From the NCBI RefSeq assembly GCF_041956535.1, contig NW_027192201.1:12692-42772 (forward strand): a stretch of DNA of 30,081 nt, given 5' to 3'. The stretch comes from Calcarisporiella thermophila CBS 279.70. Taxonomy: Eukaryota > Calcarisporiellomycota. This document shows positions 1 to 8,753 of this stretch, piece after piece. The notes beneath the pieces were generated by a model. It was not told the origin of the DNA, made no database searches, and saw only the letters and a program-made list of their open reading frames with translations. Both the position numbers and the translations under genes were made by a program. How positions within the stretch are numbered: position 1 is the stretch's first letter; every line of letters begins with the position of its first letter.

Positions 1-582
1 GGTGAGATGGAAGTATATTTTAGAATCTTCAGCAGAGGTAGAAGAAGATATTATTGGAATGCCCCAGGTTATCTTAGGCGCGATTGTCATTTCAAAAATG
101 CAGCCAAGTACAGCAATGGGTCGGTTACCGTGAGGACAGGCATCATTTCCAAAGGAGTTGGCTTTATGTGCCAAATTGATAAGGGACTAGACCTACAACT
201 ATAGAAGAATATTTTAGGAGAATAATTAATGAGAATACTCGATAGGTATAACCTAGACAAGGATCAAATAATTTTCCAGCGTGATAATGATTCTAAGCAT
301 ATCGCGCATAATACAGTGAAATGGCTAGCAAGCCACGATATTATCGTATTATAATAGTCAGCTCAGTCTCCTGATATAATTCCTATTGAGTTCATGTGGG
401 ATAAGTTACACAGAAAAATCCAAGATCGCGAGCAGCAGCCGACTAATGCCCAGTCAGTTTGGAATATACTGCAGGAAGAGTGGAAGAAGCTAGAACCAGA
501 AGAGTGAACCATAATTATAGGGACTTTGCCACAGCGTATAAAGGCAGTGATAAAAGCTAAGAGAGATCATAAAATATATTGA
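1..582 (+). pseudogene. Tc1-family (DD34E) transposase pseudogene, copy 1
   Basis: This is the C-terminal two thirds of a Tc1/mariner-superfamily transposase, cut by the window start. Reading across frames gives the family landmarks: a GNGSVTVW-like block near 115-145, the second catalytic Asp in QRDNDSKH near 280-303, and PIEFMWDKL near 382-410, which carries the catalytic Glu. From that Asp to the Glu there are 34 intervening residues, the Tc1 (DD34E) spacing. It ends with the usual LPQRIKAVIKAK block. It is dead: at least one frameshift lies near 190-235, adjacent stops TAA and TAG sit at 352-357 where the family has Asp-Trp before the proline, and TGA sits at 505-507 where Trp is expected. 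It differs clearly from the copy at 1179, so the two are different lineages rather than a duplication. No terminal inverted repeats were recognised. Confidence 0.85.
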
Positions 583-1178
583 AATATTTTTTATAAATAA
601 AAAACAATACGTATTATATGGGGGGTTTCGAAGTTTGAAAATTTGACTTTAATGGATAACTTTCAAGAAAAAGATTATTTGCAAGGGCATATAGATGGGA
701 TGATCGAGCAAGCAATGTTTATAGTTGCTGTACGTAACGCAACTTGTTGTACCCTCTTTTGGAGATATAAGATGAAAAATCAGATTATAAAAAAAACATG
801 GGCTCAATTTTTAAGTCCAGTGCATACTACTTTTTCTGATTTTTCAATTTTTTATACATATTGTAACAGGTACAGTAACTAATATAAAGTACCTCCGGAA
901 AATTTTGGGGCAACTTTATATTTTTAATAAATTGATCATATTTCCTGAAAGTGTATTATTACAAATAAATATTATTTATATTTTAAAAACTAATTTTGCC
1001 TGCTTTCATCATGTTCACAATATTGGTTAGGTGAAAAATGAAGTGGCACAATTTTGACCAGTATAAATCGGGGTTGATTTATACCCTTGTAACTCGATAT
1101 CTAAAGGTGTCTATGACTCGAAAGTTGCTCCATATTTTCTGCTAATCATACTCTTATTTATTTTATAAAACAAGCCCT
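583..1178. other. AT-rich spacer between two Tc1 relics
   Basis: No convincing gene was seen. The 79-codon open frame at 643-882 resembles nothing recognised. The stretch probably contains the 3' non-coding end of copy 1 and the 5' end of copy 2. A perfect 9-bp inverted repeat with a 6-nt loop lies at 1061-1084. Confidence 0.5.
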
Positions 1179-2305
1179 ATGTTTCGAATCACTCCAAGTA
1201 AACGTGATCGCGTATCCGTCCTCCTACAAGAGGGATACTCAACACGCGAAATTGCCGCCCGAGAAAGCATTGGAAAAAGTAGCGTGGCAAGAATACTCCA
1301 GAATAAAGAGAATGCATCAAACAATTCTCCAAGAAAGAAAATGGGTCGCCCACGCGAATTATCCAGCCGTGGTGAAAATAGATTATGTAAAAGCGTGGCG
1401 ACAGGAGAGTGTAAGAACGCAGTCAAGGCACAAGAACTTTTGAACGAGACGACTGAGGATGTTATTTCCGTGAACACTGTTCGTGAAGCACTCCATCGAA
1501 ATGATTTTGTAGCTATGGTCAAGAGAAAAAAACCCTTTCTATCGAAAAGGCATCGCCTTAGGAGACTGGCATTTGCAAAGAAATACTGCAGTTGGACCGT
1601 AGAAGATTGGAGCCGTGTCATATTTTCTGATGAGTGCCAAATACGTATCTTTGGCAATGAAAGGCGAGAGTGGTTCTGGAAGAAACGTAATGAGCCACTG
1701 TAAGAGCGTCACATACAGCCAACGATCAAACACGGTGGTGGAAGTATTATGATGTGGGGATGCATGACTTCATACGGCATTGGAAGGGCATGTCGTATAA
1801 TAGAAAATTTTAATGCTGAAATATATTCAAGAATCCTAGACCAAGAGATGATAGTCACGCTTCAATTGTATAATCTCAGTAAACAAGAAATAGTATTTCA
1901 ACACGGCAACGACCCCAAGCATAAAACCAAACTCATTGATCGATGGTTTGAGAATAATCAAATCCAAGTTCTCGATTGGCCTTCACAATCACCAGATCTC
2001 AACCCCATAGAAAATTTTGGGCTGAGATAAAGGGACTTTTGAGGAGCAGATTCCCAAAGATAATGAGTCAGGATGATCTGTGGAAAAAGGTGAATATTAT
2101 CTGGGAGTCATTCACTCAGGAGGATTGTATGACATTGATCCGCACGATGCCAGAACGGATCCAAGCCGTTATTAAGGCAAAGGGAGGATATACTAAGTGG
2201 TTGCCAGAGAGCACTTTTTTTATACAAATTATTGAGCATTCATTAACCCATGTAAAGAAAGAGAATAAAATATTGGCACCATGTAAAATCTCTATCTGGA
2301 TTTAA
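1179..2305 (+). pseudogene. Tc1-family (DD34E) transposase pseudogene, copy 2
   Basis: This is a near full-length Tc1-type transposase, about 345 codons to the last family block and 375 to the final stop. The ATG at 1179 opens a helix-turn-helix region (EGYSTREIAARESIGKSSVA), followed by a GRPRELSSRGE linker and an S-x-NTVREALHR second DNA-binding segment. The DDE domain has FSDEC (first Asp), KHGGGSIMMWGC, and NPIENFWAEIK (Glu), with DD34E spacing. Three lesions inactivate it. A TAA stop lies at 1701-1703. One T is missing from the T run near 2015, which shifts NPIENF into frame 2 for the tail. The second catalytic Asp is Gly (QHGNDPKH where DND is expected). The relic is better preserved than the other three Tc1 pieces in the window, so it is probably the youngest. 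Terminal repeats could not be matched by eye. Confidence 0.92.
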
Positions 2306-2626
2306 GAAATTTTCCAAAATATATTAATATTTCACTTAGAGAATTAGTAATGTGTACCAAAGGAATTAAATAATCGAAGAAAATCATCAGATGATATAAT
2401 AATCAGGCGATAAATTACTACGATCAGGAGATAAATAGTCTAAGCAAAAATAATAATAAAAATAATAAAAATATTTAGGTTAGGTTATTGGTTATATTAA
2501 GATAAAAAAGTTAAGATTAAATATTCCTATTGAACGAAGCAGTTGAGGAAGGTTAGATTATAACTTGAATGGTTCGTCCCGCTACGTTGCAATTTTACTA
2601 AATATTCCTTATATTTTCCGCGGAGT
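2306..2626. other. AT-rich spacer with simple repeats
   Basis: No gene was seen. Short A/T-rich runs of the AATAAT type occupy about 2443-2475. The stretch separates the Tc1 relic from the DIRS-like fragment. Confidence 0.5.
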
Positions 2627-3115
2627 TTACTCAAGGTGGCTTCTTATAGGGAGAGTTGTGTTCTTGAGAGCTGGAAAGGAGCGTAGACACAGCTGTATTG
2701 CCTTTAGCTCTTTCCAATTGATGTCTTAGTCTTAGTGATGGCTCTCTGTTTCTAATCCTGGTTCTCCTATGGTAAAAGATCCGTATTTCGCTTGCCACCC
2801 ACCATCTGACGCGTCTGTCGTAGCGATCCCTGATGGCGCCGGAGGAAGAAATGATTTTTCGTTCCACTTTTTGAGTTCTTCTGCCCACCACTCTAGCACC
2901 TCTAATGCTTCCCTTGGGAGGCTGAACGTGGCGTTCCAGTCTGGGTTGATGCTCAGAATCTTGATGTGTGCCATCATCAGTGATCTCGAAAACAGCTTTC
3001 CTGGCATTAATGCTGGAAAGGTTGCATAAGATTGTGATACAAATTTATTAATGGTAAACTTGCATATTAATATCTTATCATTCAATTGTTTGATTATTTC
3101 AATAATCTCTATCAT
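2627..3115 (-). pseudogene. DIRS-like retrotransposon RT/RNase H fragment
   Basis: On the minus strand the reading frame shows a connection segment (KFVSQSYATFPALMPG, then R-S-L-M), a PREALEVLEWWAEELKKWN block, and the first RNase H catalytic Asp in TTDASDGGWQAKYG. After two in-frame stops near 2725-2735 it continues with DINWKELKAIQLCL. This order is characteristic of the RT thumb to RNase H region of DIRS/Ngaro-type retrotransposons, and the EL-WW-W spacing is the main reason for preferring them over Gypsy. The reverse transcriptase core and any tyrosine recombinase are absent, so this is an isolated fragment. A pararetrovirus-like or atypical LTR origin cannot be excluded without a search. 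Confidence 0.7.
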
Positions 3116-3286
3116 TTATTTTCTGGTCCTTACTTCTCTTCCATTGTTTTTTTATTATATTTTATTATATTATTATTATTATAGGAGTTCAAAGTAGAAA
3201 TACTTTGTAACACTGTATATAAATAGGATCGCACATTTTGGCTTATAATGGAATACATTAGAATAATAAAATATTAATATTAGATA

Positions 3287-3499
3287 TTAACCGCATCTCT
3301 CACTAACCCATTCGCACCCGTGACAATAACAAGTCTGCCAAAGGAAGCCACCACAATGGTTTCCAGTCGGTGCAACACAACACTGCCCACAGCACCTTTG
3401 ACAACTTGTGCTGTCACATCCACCTGAAAAACATTCATGCGCCTGAACGCTATAAAAGAAAGCTATCAACATGATAGATAAATATACTATCGATCTCAT
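3287..3499 (-). CDS. Small secreted cysteine-rich protein (12 Cys)
   Basis: This is an intact 70-codon intronless ORF starting at an ATG. Residues 1-20 form a clear signal peptide: Arg-2, a hydrophobic core YLSIMLIAFFY, and a likely cut after VQA. The mature part is about 50 residues with 12 cysteines in the pattern C-x4-C-x4-C-x2-CC-x2-CC-x7-C-x7-C-x-C-x2-C-x6-C. An even number and this density suggest up to six disulfides. A TATA box lies about 100 bp upstream, which supports a real transcription unit. I do not recognise the family. It could be a secreted effector-like, antimicrobial or metal-binding peptide, and nothing in the sequence decides between these. The gene sits alone between transposon relics, a common setting for fungal small secreted proteins. 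Confidence 0.75.
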   Translation of the reverse strand: MRSIVYLSIMLIAFFYSVQAHECFSGGCDSTSCQRCCGQCCVAPTGNHCGGFLWQTCYCHGCEWVSERCG

Positions 3500-3595
3500 A
3501 ATTTTATGTTAACTTTAGATGATAAAAGATAACGGCAAATAATTTGATGTAAAACAAGAGAAGAAAGCAAGACCCACTGTAGAATAATCGTGTGT

Positions 3596-3604
3596 CCTTT
3601 TATA
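3596..3604 (-). promoter_or_regulatory. TATA box of the 12-Cys peptide gene
   Basis: TATAAAAGG on the minus strand, about 97 bp upstream of the ATG at 3499. It is a near-consensus core promoter element at a plausible distance. Confidence 0.55.
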
Positions 3605-4062
3605 CTGCGAAAAATACAGCCCCATCCGAAATTAGAGTCATACCCAAGTCACATTCCCCTTGACGCCAATTATTTCGTCATCTCATAAAAGAAGATTGGG
3701 AAAGTTACTGTGAAAAACTGCAGAAACTACACCCTACATAGAGATATAGTATATGCATGTCATGTTAACCAACCAAAAGTTAGCGCTCTGATGTAACACG
3801 ACCAAGCCTCCATCTCTTTTCAAGTTAATACCATTTTATTTTTACATACTGTATATACTGATCACATGACCATGAAAAACCAGTTTTTAAGGTTTTTTTT
3901 CCCAGAGATCCATCTTTATTTAATACTCGATATGTTTTTATTATTTTTCCTCACCATTCTCTTGAATTCATTAAGGAATTCGAATCAATATCAGTCCTAG
4001 GAGCTGTTACATCTGGGAAGCTGAAAATATAGAAAGTTGAGTTTTGCATAATTGAATATCTA
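3605..4062. other. Spacer without recognisable genes
   Basis: No coding signal, RNA gene or repeat was recognised. Its first part may be the promoter region of the minus-strand peptide gene. Confidence 0.45.
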
Positions 4063-4500
4063 TATCATACCGCAGCAGCTAAGGTTATCAGAGAGGAAGC
4101 GAGGCAACGTCCATACTTTAAGAGTCCATCCGCTGGTCGCCGTCGATATCTGAGTGAAAGTGATAAAAGTAAGGTTGTCACACTATTGGCATCCGGCCGG
4201 TGTAAAAATGCAACCGTGATGACAAAATTCTTGAGAGCCGAATTTGATAAGAATGTGTCAACTAGCAACGTAAAGAGAAGCATCCAAAGAAAGCACTGCT
4301 CTCTCGAGTTAGGCCAAAAATGTCGCTTCTTAAGCTTCACACTGTTGAAAGCACCTGGAGTTTGAAAAAGAGCATCTTCATTGGGCTGAAGAAGATAGGA
4401 AGCGAGAAATATATTCCGGTAAAACGAAAATAACGCTCACGAAAGAGGGAGGAAGACAATACTACTACATGCACACTTGGGAGTTAAAGCGCCGGTGAAG
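4063..4500 (+). pseudogene. Tc1-type transposase relic, copy 3 (N-terminal half)
   Basis: The plus-strand frame gives AAKVIREEARQRP, SAGRRRYLSESDKSKVV, LLASGRCKNATVMTKFL and NVSTSNVKRSI. After a frameshift near 4345 it gives KHLEFEKEHLHWAEED followed by SGKTKITL and EGGRQY. These match the linker, the second DNA-binding domain and the start of the DDE domain of Tc1-like transposases. The first catalytic Asp (SDE in the family) is Gly here (SGK). Weak similarity to the HGGGS-x-x-VWGC block may continue to about 4560, but the sequence then becomes unrecognisable. The piece is clearly related to copy 4 at 14685 (both carry REEARQ-P and S-AG blocks), so they belong to one subfamily different from copies 1 and 2. 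Confidence 0.75.
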
Positions 4501-5380
4501 GAGCGCAAGCATAGCCACGTTGAAGGGATTGGAGTCGGCTTGCCGGTGGGATGTTCTCACAGGCGTGACTTCGAGCTGCGACGCCAAAATGGGAAAACGA
4601 AAGAAGAGCTCGATGGACCTTAGCTTGATTAGGGTAGAAGCACCCTTGAGGATGCAAACCAGTTCAAAAAACCAGAACTGCGTCGGGAATTTTGATTGGC
4701 CTCTCAACACGAGCTTTTATGCAGAAAGAGCGGAGTTCCAAGGGAACTGTAACAGTTTTTGAGGACTGTTAGATATCCTTATTCTTAAAGAATAGAATTC
4801 AATTCAAGATAGAATGGAATCCAGGAAAGTGGTCTTAATTCAATTAGAATAATGGACATATTGGACAAATGGGCAAAGGTGGGCCAAAGAATGGGCAAGG
4901 AATCATAAACAATGATCGAGGCTTAAATAGTAAACAAGATAAAACCTTCAGCGTGGGAACCAATGAGCATATAAAAGGAAATATTGAATCAAGATAGAGA
5001 GATGGTGGCTTGGTCGTGTTACAGGAACCGAACAACAAATTTCGATTTGTGTCCATTCTACTTCGAACCAGGCACTGTTTGGGTAAACGCGACAGGATCT
5101 ACGAGAAAGAATCCTCCAGCTGCGTAGCTCCATTCAACCTCCAACTCGATTCTTTCCGAGCCTTGCAGTAACCTGAATTTAGCTTGGAACCAGTGCCAGG
5201 ACTTTTAATTTGAACTTAGATGATCAAATGGCATTTATCCATTTTATTTCAACTACATTCCATAGAGAGCGGGGCGAAAGTTATTGTAAAAAAAAAATAA
5301 AATGCGGTGCTTACACTCTTATTAGAGATATATACAAACCATGATTAAAAATTAAAACTTGGGGCTCTGAGGAGGGGATT

Positions 5381-5406
5381 GACAGAATGCATAGATGCAT
5401 TCTGTC
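5381..5406. repeat. 26-bp perfect palindrome
   Basis: GACAGAATGCAT, two spacer bases AG, then ATGCATTCTGTC: twelve-base arms pair perfectly. It could be a dimeric protein-binding site, a hairpin or a scar of an insertion. Nothing nearby shows which. Confidence 0.7.
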
Positions 5407-5580
5407 ATACCTTTAGATTGTGTCCACAATTGTTACCAGGTGTCCTGTGGGGATACTTTTACTTTTATTAGCCAATACTTTGCATATCCTCCTTTAGCTA
5501 AGTATACAGCACGCATTCTTGCCGGCTTGCTTGCGTATATTTTGTCGATGTATTGTGCAGAAGAACGACATATACAATAG
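5395..5580 (+). pseudogene. Possible LysM-like fragment
   Basis: A 61-codon frame starts with an ATG inside the palindrome and reads CYQVSCGDTFTFISQYF followed by a hydrophobic LAGLLAYILS stretch. The Y-x-V-x-x-GDT-x-x-x-I-x-x-x-F arrangement is the core of a LysM chitin/peptidoglycan-binding repeat. There is no signal peptide, only one repeat, and the second half of a LysM fold (normally ending in an N-P motif) is not evident. It is either a degraded LysM gene piece or a chance likeness in a short ORF. Confidence 0.25.
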
Positions 5581-6130
5581 TTGAAAAAACCATAAAACGA
5601 TCTTCAAGTGAAGGGCACCAATAATCCATATAATATTTCGAGTAAATTATGTAATCAATATGTGAAGATTTATTATATTTGTAAAGAATGTCTTTTATTA
5701 TTTTGTGATTATTCCTACTAGCAATTCCAACTATTCCACCATTTTCTATGTAATGCTTTTAATTTTATTATCTGGTTTCTCACCTGTAGTTTATATATTT
5801 GATTTAGCCTACCCAATATCGAATCATTATACTTAGCATACGACAAGCAAATCTTCTCTTCTCCAAATCATTCCTCGCGCTGCTACTTGAGCAATTCTAC
5901 CTCAATGAATTCTCAATCCCAGATTAGATATTTAGAAAAGCTTATTTTCTACTGTAAAACCAAAAATCGTTATCAATAAACGTGATTTTTCTTTTACATC
6001 TCTTTATCGACTCCTCTTTTTTTGGTAAATTAGAAAATAGATATTGTTGGTACAGGTTTTCTATAAATTTTTTTAGTCACTTTATTAGTCGCTTTTTGTA
6101 ACTCCTAAATATAACCCCCAACACGCAAAT

Positions 6131-7329
6131 TCACATATCTTTTGCAATATGGGAAACAGAACCATCCAGTACGATGGTTGCTCCATTCGTGTATGCGCCT
6201 GCACGCGATGCTAGATAAATACATGTTCCGGCAATATCTTCTGGTGTGCCAGTACGACCTGCCGGAATTGCATTCTTGATGAACTCGTTTATCGTTGTTT
6301 CACTGAATTGTGAGAAGCCGACCTTGGTCATTTCTGATCGGAAAAATCCTGGTGCAATTGTATTCACAGTGATATTGCGCGTACCTAGTAGGGGAGCGAG
6401 TGCTTCGGTCATCCTATGGATCCCGGCCTTGGATACACTGTACGCGTAATTTGGCACTGACACATTGATCCAATTAGCAATTGAGCCAATCATAATAACA
6501 CGACTTGGATCTTGTGGTGTGTTCTTGACAGACAAGAGAGGAATAAGCCTTCCAATGCAAATAAATAGAACTCGTTTTAATACGCCAATTGCTTTTCAAT
6601 CCGCTTAGCGGAATTTTTTTTCTATGTCTTGCCTTAAAATATCAAATACTGAAATGATAACTTACGATTTTGTCAAAAAGTAAGGGGCTTTCAAATTTAT
6701 ATCGATTATTTCGTCCCACTTCGCTTCAGTATAAGTGTCAAAATCTTGGGAATTATTCACCCCCGCATTGTTCACTAGCACATCAAGGTGGTCTTCCCGG
6801 TTCTTAAGTTCTTCGGCAAGCCGTTTTACTCCTTCCGGAGTTTGCAAATCGGCAGGAATGCTGAAGCATTGACCTGGTCCTTGTTTACTAAGCTTGGCGG
6901 CGACCTGGCACATGGATCAATAAAATAGAAATGTCAAGTAGGAAATGATGAGTATGTAATCCAGAAGAGAAAAAGCCATTGAAGAGTTTTTGCATTACCT
7001 GCTCACATACGTCAGCGGATCTACTGGAGATGTATACCCTCGCGCCATTAGAAATGAATCCCTTTATATGCACCGGGCGGCATAGTTAAAATCAAAATAA
7101 AAAGTACATATTTTCAATTGATTTTGTATTTTCAAAATAATTTATCGTAAATAAACTTACCGTGGCAATCATTTCACCAATACTATATATAGCATAAAAG
7201 AGGTAATATGTTTCTTTGTGAATAAGAAGTCAAATATAGATCCATGTTCACATATCAGGCTTACCCACGACTCCCACCGGTAACGAGCACAACTTTGCCT
7301 TTGACGTCAAATAACTTCGATATATCCAT
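6131..7329 (-). CDS. Short-chain dehydrogenase/reductase (RhlG-like), five exons
   Basis: This is an NAD(P)-dependent classical SDR of 268 aa. Minus-strand exons are 7329-7265, 7182-7161 (a 22-nt microexon), 7061-6999, 6904-6666 and 6548-6131. The four introns (82, 99, 94 and 117 nt) have GTAAGT-type or GTAATG donors and AG acceptors, and joining them keeps one frame of 807 nt. Visible motifs are TGGSRGIG (cofactor loop, residues 17-24, assembled across intron 1), NNAG (95-98), catalytic Ser152 in MIGSIANW, Tyr166 and Lys170 in YSVSK, and NTIAPGFFRSEMT. An SRS-type residue pattern after strand 2 (ISSRSAD, Arg43) suggests NADPH. Overall it resembles RhlG/FabG-like 3-oxoacyl reductases common in fungi. 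The substrate is unknown. The first ATG of the open frame is used; it lies 10 residues before GKVVLVTGG as usual in the family. Confidence 0.9.
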
Positions 7330-8189
7330 GGTGAAATTGCTAAATCACTGTTATAATAAAAATCTAAGCTGAGTGGAACTAGATAAGTTAAGCATGTGTT
7401 TGCGAAGACAATTATATATCTATTCAAAGAATTAGTCAGTAAATACCGAATTTCAATCCTTGGTAATATTGAAGTTACGTGTGGTATGTTGACGTTTCTC
7501 AAAGTTTCCATTTAAGTAAATCCTATACCTAAAAATATGAATCATTTGTTAGTTTTATCATACGTATTGATATGAGATTAGTAATTTTAACTGGAGTCAC
7601 ATTGGAGGACAGAAGCGAGGAATTCCTTTGCGATGCTATTTTTTTACGTGTATGCTGATAAAGAGAAGGCACCTGTAGGGACAACCAGTGACAACCATAA
7701 CTAAACTAGCGTCAATCATAAAAATTGGGGTCACTCTATGATATTGAAAGAAAATCGCTGTCTCTTAGACTATTGTTGCATAAAATATCAGTTTGCAATC
7801 CCAGATACAAAAATAATAAAGCAACAGGCTATTGGATCTGAACTATTTCCAGGATTAGTTTTTATCAGCTTCTCTCGTGACTCACTGCTGACTGCCTCAG
7901 CTGGGATGGTCCGATAATCCCTGGTATTATATGGCAAGGATAATTTATGTATTTTAATCATGCCGTCATAATCAATAATAAATTACGGGAAAACAATCGC
8001 TAGAATACTAAAAAGTAGTAGGCGGGGATATAAACAAAATTTACAATTATATTTGTAATCTAACGTATTGAAATTATTCTTCGTGTACAATTTAATGGAG
8101 ATTCCACATCAATCAAGATAATATAACTTTTGTGAATCAGATCACAATTGACTCTAACTTACGGGCAATCTTGCTATTTATCTGGCCGC
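7330..8189. other. Spacer upstream of the SDR gene
   Basis: The 87-codon minus frame at 7248-7511 merely runs through SDR exon 1 into the flank and is not a gene. No other coding, RNA or repeat signal was recognised. The part next to 7330 should hold the SDR promoter, but no clear TATA box was found. Confidence 0.45.
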
Positions 8190-8753
8190 GCCAAATTATT
8201 ATGCCCATCCATCGGGAGAGATTGATGTAGAGCCCTCTACCCTAAGTCTCGTATTGGCTCGAGTTGCTTTCAGAGTGAAGAGCTCAAGGACTATATCTCT
8301 AGCACTTAGCTTGGCTGGTTCGAGATTAAATAACTTCAAAAAAGTGGACGACAAGCCCTCAACCTATGCATTGTCATTTTGGACGACCAATCCGGCAATC
8401 CATTCAGGATGGCAGGTAGCCAAGTGAAATATGAGCGGCGCGCCATAGTCAAAAACATACTTCACAAATCGATTCAGCTTTAGAGTTTGGCCAAAACCTT
8501 CGGTAAAATCGGCAAGTTTGTAGAAGCAATAAGAAAAGTGGGTCGGATCAGGCGTGTCGTTATTCCCGAAACCTGGAAAATCCGGTGAGATCAAGTGATA
8601 ACGGGTACCTAGTGCCCACCATGAGTCGCTGATACTGGTGGGAGGGTAACGTAGTAATAGCATTGTAGCTACGTCTGTGAGACTAGCCTCCCTGTAAAAC
8701 ACTTGAATTTTATCAATTTTGACGAATCAATGAGCTATCCTAGCAATATTCAT
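8190..8753 (-). pseudogene. Alpha/beta-hydrolase (epoxide hydrolase/dehalogenase-like) pseudogene
   Basis: From an ATG at 8753 the minus strand reads FVKIDKIQVFYREASL, RYHLISPDFPGFGNNDTPDP, YVFDYGAPLIFHLATCHPEW and VVQNDNA, then LELFTLKATRAN and SISPDGWA. This is the N-terminal two thirds of the alpha/beta-hydrolase group with an Asp nucleophile in V-x-D-Y-G-A-P (haloalkane dehalogenase / epoxide hydrolase type). It is non-functional. TGA at 8727-8729 replaces an expected Arg, and TAG at 8364-8366 interrupts NDNA-VEGL. The oxyanion-hole HG-x-P motif has become LLLRYPPTS, two stops follow SPDGWA near 8205, and the C-terminal part with the acid and histidine is missing. Since the frame is otherwise preserved for about 180 codons, inactivation is fairly recent. 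Confidence 0.85.

Larger units (their letters stand above)
4501..6130. other. Long spacer; no well-supported gene
   Basis: Open frames at 4520-4762, 4844-5056 and 4948-5133 show no domain. The only structure noted is a 26-bp palindrome at 5381-5406 and a weak LysM-like frame starting inside it, both listed separately. The AT-rich part after about 5640 is probably the 3' flank of the minus-strand SDR gene. Confidence 0.4.

Noticed and set aside
1163-1657. 164-codon minus-strand ORF
   Set aside because: It is antisense to the recognised Tc1 transposase frame.
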